From positions 17,202,542-17,266,541 of the forward strand of contig OY821791.1 of the NCBI GenBank assembly GCA_963682175.1: a stretch of 64,000 nucleotides of DNA, given 5' to 3'. This stretch comes from Triglochin maritima. Lineage: Eukaryota; Streptophyta; Magnoliopsida; Alismatales; Juncaginaceae. This document shows positions 11,269-22,257 of the stretch, in pieces. Both the position numbers and the translations under genes were made by a program. The notes beneath the pieces were generated by a model. It ran no database searches. It was not told the origin of the DNA and saw only the letters and a program-made list of their open reading frames with translations. How positions within the stretch are numbered: the first letter of the stretch is position 1; every line of letters begins with the position of its first letter.

Positions 11269-12414
11269 AATTTATACATGTCCTTGTATTGATAATTTAA
11301 CCCAACACCAAATGTCCTTGTATTGATAAATCATTCAAATAGTCTATGTAATTTTAACATGTATACATGTATAACTTTGTAAAAAAAATTAAAACATCCA
11401 GAGTCGTTTATTGTTGATCGCACATCCCAGAGTTTTCGAGTAAGAAATTGGCCAAATCGCCTCTAAAACGGTGAATAACCTTGCTCTGCTTCGGCTTCGT
11501 CGGATCAGCATTCTCCATCAAACGCTTCATCCAGTACAAAACGTATGGCCCGCAGTCGTTACTCCCCGGTTGCTGTCGTTGGCTACCCTTCCTCTCAACT
11601 CTCAGCGGCCACTCGACCTTCAACAACCCTCGCCAGAATCCCGCTATCTTAGACGCGGTGCATTCATGAGTTCCGACTAAACGGTTAGGATTGTCACCTC
11701 TTTTAAGTGTGCGGGAGAGGCTGTTGTACTGAATGAACTCTGAGCGAGGTCCGTGGGCAACGAACAGAGTCCAGTGGCCGGCCAAACAGCATGGCTGTGC
11801 GATGATGACTTCCTCCACATTTATTCCTTCAATTTTTGGGAGTAAATAATCTTTCCTTATATCTTCTCCCTGTCCCTCCACAATCATTTCCGATTCGAAG
11901 GATGATAAGCAGACCACCTTTTGTTGCCCTCCTCTTCTGAGGAGTACCTCAATTAGGCCATCAAGAGTTTCGTTGGTGAATTCTGTTTTTGCCGAAATTA
12001 TTTCCTTCAGATCACCCCAGCTGATATTGCTCAGAACCCCCCTCCAGATAATATCTTTGGCTTCTCATTCAGGAGCCGTTGCATTCAATAAACGACGTAC
12101 CTCATCATTGGTCAGCGTTCTCAAGGCGGTCGCATCCACATCGGGCCTCGTGGACGAAACATGGGCGGCCTGTTCATCTTTCGCTGTTTCGTCGGCCTCG
12201 TATATTTCTTCACTGGCTTCTTCGGCCCCCTTTGTTTTTGTGGTGGCTTCTTCGGCCTCCTTTATTTCTTCTTGTTTTTCTGCGGCATTCTTCTGTGCCT
12301 CATCTTGGCCAGATTTGCTTTGCGCTTCGTCTATATGTGTTGTGCGCAAGCGTGGTTTAATGGTCCGCATTTTTTGAGGGTGCAAAAGCGGTAGCGATAC
12401 CACAGCCTTCCTCT

Positions 12415-13262
12415 TTCTTTCCTGCTGTCTCCTCTTCTCTTCCTCCTCCCTCTTCTCTTCCTCTCCTCCTCCTCCTCCTTCCTCGTCTTCTCTTCCTCCG
12501 CCCTCCTCTTCTTCTCTTCCTCCTCCCTCGTATTCCTCTCTTCCTCCTCCCTCCTCTTCTTCTCATCCTCCTCCCTCCTCTTCTTCTCTTCCTCCTCCCT
12601 CTTATTCCTCTCATCCTCCTCCCTCTTCTTCCTCTCTTCCTCCCTCCGTTTTTTTCTCTCTTCCTCCTCCCTCCTCATCCTCCTCTTCTTCTCTTCCTCC
12701 TCCCTCTTATTCCTCTCATCCTCCTCCCTCTTCTTCTTCTCTTGCTCCTCCCTCTTCTTCTTCTCTTGCTCCTCCCTCTTCTTCCTCTCTTCCTCCTCCC
12801 TCTTCTTCTTCTCTTGCTCCTCCCTCTTCTTCTTCTCTTGCTCCTCCCTCTTCTTCCTCTCTTCCTCCTCCCTCTTCTTCCTCTCTTCCTCCCTCTGCTT
12901 TTTTCTCTCTTCCTCCTCCCTCCTCATCCTCCTCTTCTTCTCATCCTCCTCCCTCCTCTTCCTCGCATCCTCCTCCCTCTTATTCCTCTCATCCTCCTTC
13001 CTCCTCTTCTTCTCATCCTCCTCCCTCTTATTCCTCTCATCCTCCTCCCTCCTCTTCTTCTCATCATCCTCCCTCTTCTTCTTCTCTTGCTCCTCCCTCT
13101 TCTTCTTCTCTTGCTCCTCTCTCTTCTCCCTCTCTTTCTCCTCTGTCTTCTTCCTCTCCTCCGCCTCCCTCTTATTTCTCTCTTCCTCCCTCTTTTCCCT
13201 CTCCTCCGCCTCCCTCTTATTTCTCTCTTCCTCCTCCCTCTTTTCCCTCTCTTCCTCCTCCC
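12415..13262. repeat. 850-bp homopurine/homopyrimidine tract encoding the charged helix
   Basis: The + strand is almost only C and T (CTCCTCCCTCTTCTTC-type units of 15-30 bp). Read on the minus strand it encodes KREEEERKKREEQEKKK-like repeats. The leucine-rich frames on the + strand are antisense artefacts. Such tracts are unstable and can form triplex DNA. Confidence 0.92.
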
Positions 13263-13728
13263 CACGGACTCTCAGCCTACGACACTCTTCTTGAGAGATC
13301 CGGAGTTCTTCCTCCAGGTTGTTAATTTTAACGGTCGCCTCCCTAAGTGTTGCTTCGGCTCGCAACCAATTCATCTTCATCTCACTAAGTTCCAAGTCTT
13401 GTAGCAGTGGGTCACATGGAATGCTGCATTCACTGAGTTGTACCCTTGGTAGAGTGGATGTTGAAGGTGTTTCCTTCGAGACAACCTTTGCTGCGGGAGT
13501 TGCTTCTGCAGTAGGAAATTGATCCTCTGACAACAGTGAATGCTCCCGTGCACTGAGTTTTGGGGTGCCCTTCAACTCAAATTGACCCGAGTAAATCCGG
13601 GACAAGTTGATGCCTCGATCTTCCCATTTTCTAAGGATTTGGCGTCTGCTAAACATTTCCGTCCAACACTTGAACCGTGGAAATGCTGACCGGGGATCCC
13701 CCAATTTGAACTTCTCGCAAAGCCACAC

Positions 13729-14489
13729 CTGAAAACAGGAATGAGTTAAAAACCAGAAACATAACTTCCCCAGGACAGACACAACTCTTATTCCGGACAG
13801 ACGCAACACGTATTCCGGACATACACAACTCTTATTCCGGACAGACGCAACTCTTATTCCGGACAGACGCAACACTATTCCGGACAGACAGAATACTTAT
13901 TCCGGACATAAACCAACTCTTATTCCGGACAGACGCAACACTATTCCGGACAGACAAAATACTTATTCGGACATAAACCAACTCTTATTCCGGACAGACG
14001 CAACACTATTCCGGACAGACAAAATACTTATTCCGGACAGACGCAACTCTTATTCCGGACAGACGCAACACTATTCCGGACAGACAAAATACTTATTCCG
14101 GACAGACGCAACTCTTATTCCGGACAGACGCAACACTATTCCGGACAGACAATCTCAATACGTATTCCAGACAGACGCAACACTATTCCGGACAGACAAA
14201 CTCTTATTCCGGACAGACAAAATTCTTATTCCGGACAGGCAAAATACTTATTCTGGACAGACACAATACGTATTCCGGACAAACAAGATACTATTCCGGA
14301 CAGATAAAATACTATTCCGGACATACGTAATACTTTTCCCGGATAACCTCAAGACACTTATTCCGGACAGAGACAACACTATTCCGGACAGACACAAGAC
14401 CTATCCCGGACAGACAAAACACTTATTCCGGACATAAACCAACACTACTCCGGACTGACACAACACTCATTCCGGACCAAGATGCTTAC
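13729..14489 (-). repeat. Intron of the Ulp1-like gene filled with TCCGGA units
   Basis: Donor CAA|GTAAGC (ending 14489) and acceptor TTTTCAG (ending 13729) define a 761-bp intron. From about 13777 to 14478 it is nearly all tandem units of about 20 bp containing TTATTCCGGACA on the + strand (TGTCCGGAATAA on the gene strand). The 13-bp core matches the 3' array at 9640-11268, but the rest of the unit (GACGCAAC) differs, so only the core seems conserved. Confidence 0.85.
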
Positions 14490-15793
14490 TTGTAATACGG
14501 CAACGCAACCATACACGTAGCCCTGCTTCATAGAGAAGTTCCCTGACAATCTCCTCCTCGAGAGGTCCCGTTGGGCTTCCTCCAGTCCTTCAACCAAGAA
14601 AGTGTGAACCGCATTTGCCCACGCATATCTCTTGAGGCGCTTGAGGTTCTTAAGGTGCTTCGTGTACCACGCTTTACTTCGCAGTGATCCATCGAAGAAC
14701 AAAAAATGATTGAAAATCATAGAAATAAGGAGTCGGACGTGCTCCTCCTCCTCGCCCATCTTGCTCGTGGCGGTAAGATGACCCAGTAGTTGGGTGTTGT
14801 CGAGGTTCACCCCGTCACGTTTCTCTACGTACATTGCTTCCATATCCACTCTCTGCCCATGTGCTCTTAGTCCAAGTAGAAGGGCGACGTCTTCTACCGT
14901 AAATGGGACCACCCCAGTGGCTATTCTCAGACCGACTTCAGTGGCGTCGAAGTGTTCGACGAACCAACCCAGTATCTCGTTGTCAGTTGTGACGTGAGGA
15001 AAGGAGAGGAAGTGACCGAAAGGCGTCCGTTGGAAGACATTTTTCTCCTCCTCCTTCATCCGGTCGAACTGCTTGTGAAGGGTCGTGAAACCGCACTTGG
15101 TTTCGCGGAAGTAGTACGTGCTTCCCTTAAACCACCAAAAAAAATTGTTAGAGGCCAATAATGAACCTTAAAATGAACCAGAAAGAACGTGGTTGACACA
15201 ACACCTGCGCGGCTACAATTTCAGGAGCGATGGAGGTTTCAGGTAGAGAAGGATCCATTTTCTCCTTGTTATAATTTTCGTTCGACTAAAACAGGAATGA
15301 AGGTTTTGGATGAGCATATGGAAAGGAACTCCGGCTGAAATGGGGAATGGAAAAGGAGAAGACTTGGGAGGAAAGTTACTCGAATGTTGTCCCGCCGCTA
15401 ATGATGTACGTGAAGTTTAACCGTCTAATCGTGATTTCGGGAAATGAACCGTCTAATCGTGATTTCGGGAAATGAACCGTCGCACCCAATAATTCGTAAT
15501 TTACTTTTCCCCGCGCAGAAGTTTTGGCTGACTGGACGCTGAACTGGCAGCTGACTTGTCCGTCCACGTAGGAAGCGTCACGGACGCACGCGTCCGTGTA
15601 TAACTACTCATATTCATAATGGATCCAATATGAACTAGACTAGAGAACAAGCCCAGTAAGTTATACAAGATTCCATTTACAAGGTTCACTACTTTACACT
15701 AAACAACGAGGTAAGTCAATAATAAATACTCCAATAGAATATATAAACTTCAATACTTCCTTAAAAGTAGTTCACGAAGAATGGATATAAATA

Positions 15794-15860
15794 GGGAACT
15801 ACTAAACATCGCCCCAAAACTACTTAAATCGCCCCTTGAAATTACCAAATTGCCCTTAAC
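15794..15860 (+). repeat. Left TIR of MULE-B copy 1
   Basis: GGGAACTACTAAACATCGCC onward. It is complementary to 30590-30652 with few mismatches and nearly identical to 42958-43023 of copy 2. Confidence 0.9.
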
Positions 15861-15891
15861 AATATATTTAATACCCATATCGTCCCGTGTC

Positions 15892-15898
15892 TATAAAT
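15892..15898 (+). promoter_or_regulatory. TATA box of MULE-B transposase gene, copy 1
   Basis: TATAAAT lies 52 bp before the ATG at 15950 and just inside the TIR. The identical arrangement in copy 2 (43056-43062) supports it. Confidence 0.65.
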
Positions 15899-15979
15899 TA
15901 GGCTTACGGTCTTGTATATTCATAATTTATTAGTAAAAACACCACGAAAATGTCTGGCGAGGGTGATGCATCCGGTGAG

Positions 15980-16301
15980 GTAAGCCTGACGCGGGGCAAA
16001 ATTTGGGCCGAGCGTCTGCATTATACGCCTCCCCTAAGGTGAGGGCGTCTGCGTAGGACGTCCTCCCCTTGGCCGAGGCGTCCAACGCAAACGCCTACGC
16101 AATGGGAGAGGCGTCTTATGTAGACGTCCTCCCCTTGGGTAAGGCGTCTTTAGTCGACGTCCTTCCCTTGGGCCAGGCGTCCTAGCAGACGCCTCACCCT
16201 TGGGGAGGGCGTTTAACTCAGACACCCCACCCATGGGGTAGGCGGCTAATCCAGACGCCTGGAATTTTTTGATTTTTTAAATTTCAATTTTATTTTTGTA
16301 G
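15980..16301 (+). repeat. Intron 1 of MULE-B transposase with GGCGTCT/AGACGCC array
   Basis: A 322-bp intron (GAG|GTAAGC...TTTTTGTAG|G). Between about 16015 and 16258 it holds around ten alternating copies of AGGCGTCT, AGACGCC and near variants, separated by CCTCCCCTTGGG-like spacers, making overlapping palindromes. The intron of copy 2 (43144-43466) has the same structure with local differences. Confidence 0.87.
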
Positions 16302-17848
16302 GTTCCGTTGGAAGATTTCGGTGGTGATGGAGTGGATTACAGTGAGTTATTTCAAACTACACAAATCTTTGCAACAATCGATGAAGCAAGTAAATGGGCC
16401 AAACAAGTAGCTATCGGAGCTGGGTTTTTTTTTGGTCGTGTCGTCGTACAAAACAAGATCAGCTAGTCAGATGGATTGTTATTTGAGATGCGACCGGCGA
16501 AATCAAATGGAGTCTCGGGATATGGATACTGCACTTCGAAGAAACACCAAAAGAAAGGATTGCGGTTGCCGTTTCTTAATAAAAGTAGTGGAGCGACGAG
16601 ATCGTGATGGATGGGTTGTGGTTTTTAATAGTGGTAACGGACATCACAACCACAGACTGGCAGTTTATCCAGAGGGTATTGTCCAATTAGTGGTCTAAGT
16701 GCTGGGGCGAAGAAGATTGTTCGTGATATGACAGAGGCGCAAGCAAAACCGCGGAACATCTTGAAGGCAGTAAAAGAAAAATTCCCGGAGTACAATCCAA
16801 ATCAAAGGCATATTTATAATTTCAGAGATTACATGAGAACGACAAAATCTCAAGACCGGAATCCCGTCCAGCAGTTTCTCTATCAAGCAGTGCAGTGTGA
16901 GTACTTACATTGGATTATGGCGGATCCAGAAACTAATGTCGTCACTCACGCTTTTTTGGCACATCCAACGTCAGTCCAGTTGTTGCGAACATATCCTTTC
17001 GTTATCTGCATGGATTCGACTTACAAGACGAACAAGTATAAGATGCCTTTGTTCGAAATGATTGGGGTCACACCAACAAACATGAATTTCCTTATCGGAT
17101 ATGCGATTTTGATGGATGAAACTTACTCCAGTTACCTGTGGGTGATGGAGAAGTTGCGAGATCTGTTATTGGGGACTGTCAGCCCGACTGCAATAATAAC
17201 AAACCGGGAGTTAGGCCTTATGCGACCGGTGAGAGAGGTTTTTCCTGACTCTGCTCATTTACTCTGCGCATGGCACATCAACAAATGTATTCAACTACGC
17301 ATACCACGTATTCGGCAAGAATAAGCAGATGGCAGAGACTTTGAGTCGTGGAAGATGGAGGAATATCATGCTTTCTACTTCAGAAGCCGAGTATGATAGA
17401 GCTTTGTATGCTCTGAAAGATTTGTATAGATCGTGGCCGGCTATCACGGAGTATCTGGACACCACGTGGTTGGTGCATAAAGAAAAGTTTGTGCTGAATT
17501 GGACGAACAAAGTCCTTCATTTTGGGAACACCACGAATTGTAGGGTCGAAAGTGCTCATTCGGCTCTAAAAGAGTGGATTTCTACATCGACTGCAGCTCT
17601 GGACACTCTTTTCGAGCGCGTCAACGCGACTATTGAAATGCAGCTGACGAATATTCGAAACTTTCTTGAAGACTCGAGAAGGCGAAATTTGACTAATTTC
17701 GGACATCCTCTATATCGTCACATAAATGGTCGAGTTTCGCATCACTGTTTGCAATTGCTAAGTCAGGAGGTGAAGAGAATGCAACAGTTAGATGATGAAG
17801 TTGAATATCGTTGTGAGTGTGCTTTTCTGACTTCTCATGGGATACCTT

Positions 17849-19983
17849 TGTAGGATTTCATGTTTAATTATACATATATATTTTTCGAATTTTCATGTAT
17901 AATAAGGATCTATTACAATTTTCTTCGATTTATTTATGCATGCATCGGTTTGTTTTAACAACTAATTTCAAAAACTTATTAAAACAAACACAAAGGGACT
18001 CCGAAATTCATACCTAGAAGTTCTCAAAAACTTCTTGACGTTTCAGAGACGTTGAGGAAGCTAATCTTCGCTTCTCGTTGCGCCGGATGCCTCCGAGTGT
18101 TCACCGAAACCCTAAACAAGGTTGGAGAGAAAGGAGCTAGCCAATCGATCTCCAAACAAGCTTAGAATCTAGCTACAAACCCCTTCCTTAGCCTCTGAGA
18201 TTTCTCCTTCCAAAGACTTAGAAAACTAAGAGAATTTTCGTGGGTTTTAGTAGTGAATTAGGAGAGAAAATAATTTCTGAATTGTGTAACCCAATTAGGG
18301 AGAATAAGGACCTATTTATAGGTTCCAATTTTACTCTTAATCATGGCTATTCTTAAGCCACGGTTTTATGACAATTTCTCTCACAAACTAATTCCATAAT
18401 GCATTATATGCACCCACAAAACGTTTGACCAAATTTGGAGCTAATCCAACCATCGATCAAATTAATCTCTTAATAATCAAAGGCAGAAAATCGACCGCTG
18501 TTCGGTTTACCGAGTCCCACTCGGTTAACCGAATTTGTCACGATCGTTTAACCGAGTACGTGACGGATGACCGAATCTTAAGGAGAAAAATTCCCCTTAA
18601 CCGATCGGACCCATTCACGTCTAAAACCGAGTGCTATTCGGTTAACCGAAAATATCGGAACTTGACATTGTTCGGTCGACCATTTCTGATTCGGTACACC
18701 GTACCAAAGCTCCAGGCACTTTGGTCAAGTTCGGTCAATCAATTACGATTATCTGTTCCACGTTCGGTTGACCGATCCATAGATCCTTCGGTCGACCGAA
18801 CCATAACGGATTACCGAACTTCTACCCGATTTTGCCTATTTCAAATTTTGGATTTATTTCCAACAAAATTTGAACTTAAGGGGGTTTTAGCAAATTCACA
18901 ACTTATGCAATGTATTATCCTATGCAACAATAAATTATTGCACCCCATAATATATGCATCTCATATGAATTTATCATGACTCTAATTATGTTTATATACA
19001 ACATAATTGATTTTACTTGTTCACCACATGTGTCATATTTTCTATGAGAAACCCGACACATCATATGAACCAAAAATCAAGCTTCTTATTTCACGGTTTT
19101 TGCGGTGTGACCTATGGGAGGATCTAAACTAAGTTGGCAGTGATATTAAGAGCTTAATATCACAAGCTATAAGCGGTATCTAGCTACACATTATAGCTCC
19201 CAATTAGTTAGATGTCTTAATTCCACTCGAACCAAAACCCGATCCATTTAGTGATGGAGTGCACCACTTGTGTCCGTCCCTTGCCTCATGATATTAAGAA
19301 TACACACAAAGTAGTATTGTGTCATCTTTGTATTAGTATTCATTTCTTGATCTCTTTAAGCTAGTTATAAATATGTGACTTAACTCAAATCACATTGTGC
19401 ACATTATAACTTTGCTTTATCAAGGGGCCCACTAATATCATCACTCAATTAAGAGGGGCAATGATAATCTTTTGACTAACTATCTTCTCCAACGAAAGTT
19501 ATACTTAACCAACCAATGCCTTTACACTACATTGATCGATAGTTCAAGACACTGATCTAATTAAGTATTCCTTAAGTGATCAGATATAAGTCTCATATCA
19601 AAGGACCAAAGACACAGTAAAATGTTAATGACACAGAAACACATTTCTATAATATTTTACTTATTAGGTCTATTCAGTATACAAAAGTAATATTTTCCTC
19701 TTTTGCATACCCGTGTTGTCACTCACTTGTAGAGCTACAATGATCTATGACCAACACGACAATCTTAACTCGGTAATTAATGTTCCATGTTAATTACCAT
19801 GACTGCGAATATCTTTTGTTTTATGTAAACACATATCTTTTAGAGCTCTACGGTTAAGGACCAAGAGCCTCTTCCTTAACACTTCTAAAAGACGAATAAC
19901 ATAAACAAGGAACAAAATGATTTCTCATTCAATTCATAATAATTGACATTTAAAAGTAAAACTTTTAGAACACATTCCCTTCA
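17849..19983 (-). mobile_element. Solo LTR, family F2 copy 2, TSD ACCTT
   Basis: A 2135-bp sequence from TGTAGGATTTC to CATTCCCTTCA, flanked by ACCTT (17844-17848 and 19984-19988). MULE-B copy 2 preserves the empty site (GGATACCTTGCGCATG at about 45007), which proves the insertion. The outer 1 kb is the reverse complement of the F2 copy at 3378-5278. The TATA equivalent (TATTTATAGG, about 18311-18320) shows minus orientation. No internal genes. Confidence 0.95.
18492..18815. repeat. TCGGTTAACCGA / TCGGTCGACCGA array in F2 LTR
   Basis: About eleven full or partial palindromes of the form TCGGTYRACCGA in about 320 bp, beginning about 175 bp upstream (minus strand) of the LTR TATA box. Some have the core GTTAAC and some GTCGAC, so the outer CGGT..ACCG arms are the conserved part. 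Confidence 0.85.
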
Positions 19984-20435
19984 ACCTTGCGCATGTACCA
20001 TCCGCGGATGTCTTGAATCAGACAACGGAATTTACTTAGAGCAAATTCATTCGTTCTGGAGGACACTTGTCATTGGGGAAGGAGACGGGAACCCAGAGTT
20101 TGTGTCTCAGGCAGCTCAAGACGCCGAACATTTTCACAGCCTGGTTGATGAGATTGCAGGAAGTGACCCTACAGTAATTCGATCTGCCACTCGGGTTTTA
20201 TTCGAGCAGCTACACCCCGAACAATCGAATTTGAGAGAGCCTGCAGAAAAAACAAAGCTACGAGGTCGACCAAGGGGAAAGTCGACACGACGGGACCCAA
20301 CTGCGTTTGAGTATGCTGAGCGAGGTCGTGGTCGATCTTCAGGTAGTGGGAGTATAGGTCGTGGTCGTTCTTCTGGTAGTGGAAGCAAAGGTCGTGGTCG
20401 ATCTTCTGGTTCTTCGTCTGTGAGGGGAGGATCAG

Positions 20436-20539
20436 GTATACCATCCCTATATTTATTGTTATTATAATTTTGTTATTTATTTCAGTAAATATGTATCTTT
20501 TGTTATTATATGTAACTGTATTTTTTGTTTATATTGTAG
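20436..20539 (+). other. Intron between transposase and OTU exons, copy 1
   Basis: Donor CAG|GTATACC, acceptor ATTGTAG; 104 bp, the same length as in copy 2 (45462-45565). It joins the Gly-Arg-Ser linker in frame to VTGRADIDDFPY of the OTU exon. Confidence 0.75.
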
Positions 20540-21159
20540 TGACTGGGCGGGCTGACATAGACGACTTCCCATATGTTGATAGAATTCCAGGAATCATTAT
20601 GTCATTCCTACACCAGTGGAATGATGTACGTCCCGATGGAAACTGCGGATTTCGATGTGTCGTCGATGTTTTCCACGGTGGTGAAGACAATTGGCAACTC
20701 GCCCGTCGTTCGATTTCAAATGAGATAGCTGCGAACCCATCTTTTTATGAGCACGTATACTACCACGGTGTGGCGTAGGCTCGTCACCGGATTAATTGGG
20801 GCAGGGGACCTTGTGGCGAGAATCACTACATGGAGACGTGGACGGACTTGTTTCCCATTGCAAATTTTTACAAATGTGCAGTTATGTTCTTCTCTCTCGA
20901 AAATGATGGTTCGTTGTACCCATGTCTTACAGTTCTACCTTGGGAGAGTCCGCCTACCGTGACGAGACCGTGCAGAGAGTTGATTATTGCTCATTTAGGG
21001 AGTTACGCTCATTACATTCGTTTGGAATTGACTGAGGGATTCCCCGTACCTCCTATAGCGACTCTGTGGTTTCAAATACGAGATGAGAGTGTTATTGGAT
21101 GGGAACTGGAGTACCAAAATAGGATAGCAAATTGGCAACAATTATGTAATATGTTTTGA

Positions 21160-21478
21160 TATGTTTGTACAATTATGTGATATGTTTTGAAATGTTTGTA
21201 CAATTATGTAATATGTTTTGATATGTTTGTACATTATATAGTGTTGCTTTATTATGTAATATGTTTTGATATGTTTGCTTTATTTGCATTATATATAATA
21301 GTACGACAAGTTAGCAAACACAAATACAAATAATAAGCGTACAACAGATAAGCAAACACAAATACAAACAATAAGCGTACGACAGGTTAGCAAACACAAA
21401 CACAAATACAAATAATAAGTGTACGACAGATAAACAAATATAAATGCAAATACTAAGAGTACGGTACAACAGATCAAC
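21160..21478. other. Intergenic gap between the two convergent MULE-B genes
   Basis: About 320 bp with tandem TATGTAATATGTTTTGATATGTTTGTACA units (21150-21265) and CAAACACAAATACAAATAATAAGC-type units (21310-21460). Nothing else seen; 46185-46472 is the counterpart. Confidence 0.7.
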
Positions 21479-22257
21479 CTACTCATCATCCGAATCATGG
21501 TCGGAGATGCCTAACTGAGTATGCCACGACTGAATCAAGTCATCCAAATCTCCGCATGCAGCTCTCATGTCCTTGTCTGGCAGCTCATCCCTCCTCTGCA
21601 GGAATGGCTGCACAACCCGTATCATCTTACTCATCCACTGCACATAACACTAACATTAGCGTACATTAACAAATATACGGTACAAATAAATATAGATAAA
21701 ATGAAAAAATTACCAGATCGCCACGGACGATGACAGGATGTGAGTAACTACCGAACCAATCAAGATAACGTGCATCACACTCGGAGGGGTCGCGACTACG
21801 TCTGAAGTCGCCAACGAACAGTCGGCATGATCTCGGAAATGTCCGCCAAGTCGATTCTGCTGTCGAAGCGGGGAACCTGACGTCGTACGTCACTCCAGTC
21901 GCAGACCGCACCGCATGCTCTGGTGTCGGGATGTCAACCGGGATCACCTGAACATATCCTAACTGACGCAAGACACGATCGAGCATATAAGGCTCTATGA
22001 TATCCCGATAACGAATAAGGCCCATCAATAAAGTCCTCGGGACCTCCGCTGCTGGGTCAGGACCATAGGGTAACCACTCCACCTAAACTTTAACACATTA
22101 ATAATAATACATCTTCAAATTAAATAAATAAATCTAAATGGTGTAAAGTTTTATACCTCTGATGCAGTCATCTGATCTAGCCGTGCGCGGATTGAACGCA
22201 ATCGCCCATTGCTCTTGTCCTCGCTCCGAACGGCCCACATACCCGAACGTGGATGAC

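Larger units (their letters stand above)
11408..15258 (-). pseudogene. DUF1985-like / charged helix / Ulp1-like protease gene of MULE-A
   Basis: Likely exons: 15258-15205 (MDPSLPETSIAPEI...), about 15145-14490, and 13728-11408. The N-terminal region (FGHFLSFP...VPFTVEDVALLLGL) resembles the DUF1985/plant-mobile-type domains often joined to Ulp1 in plant MULEs. Then come about 280 residues of almost pure Glu/Lys/Arg (13262-12415), predicted as a long single alpha-helix. The C-terminal C48 peptidase region (about 11860-11420) has GHWTLFV (His) and QQPGSNDCGPYVLYWM (Gln and Cys). The usual Asp position reads YNSL, so the triad is altered. Breaks: a 1-bp frame change around 12440-12470 in the purine repeat, TGA at 12065-12067, and possibly a slip in the poly-T near 15130-15145. 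If intact it would act on SUMO or a related modifier. The gene converges on the transposase. Confidence 0.75.
6408..15609 (+). mobile_element. MULE-A: Mutator-like element with transposase and Ulp1-like gene
   Basis: A 9202-bp unit flanked by the perfect 9-bp direct repeat ATATTCATA (6399-6407 and 15610-15618), the usual target duplication length for Mutator elements. Its ends, GGAAAATGTTTG on the left and GAGTAGTTATAC in reverse on the right, share no long inverted repeat. Both sub-ends are rich in ACGGACGC/GCGTCCGT and CAGTCAGC words (6420-6515 and 15525-15600). It carries two convergent genes: a MULE transposase (+) and a multi-domain Ulp1-like protease gene (-). Non-TIR MULEs with captured Ulp1-type proteases are known in plants (the Kaonashi type). 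All spacers and large introns are packed with a TCCGGA motif. Confidence 0.9.
15950..21159 (+). pseudogene. MULE transposase fused to OTU protease domain, copy 1 (broken)
   Basis: Exon 1 is 15950-15979 (MSGEGDASGE), exon 2 16302-20435, exon 3 20540-21159. The transposase part has the MULE core MDSTYKTNKYKMP. The second catalytic Asp reads Asn (ITNRELG, AAC at 17202-17204), whereas copy 2 has Asp. Further breaks relative to copy 2: one extra T in a poly-T near 16425, a 1-bp loss near 16677, a 2-bp loss near 17287, the solo LTR at 17849-19983, and TAG at 20776-20778. The part after the LTR holds an AT-hook-like RGRPRGK, a Gly-Arg-Ser linker, and an OTU domain with DGNCGFRC (Asp, Cys) and AHYIRL (His). 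The exon 2-3 junction is in frame in this copy. OTU proteins normally remove ubiquitin; here the domain is a fusion partner of the transposase. Confidence 0.88.

Noticed and set aside
12742..13404. Leucine-rich membrane protein on the + strand
   Set aside because: Antisense of the Glu/Lys/Arg helix tract; a pure CTC/CTT repeat translation.
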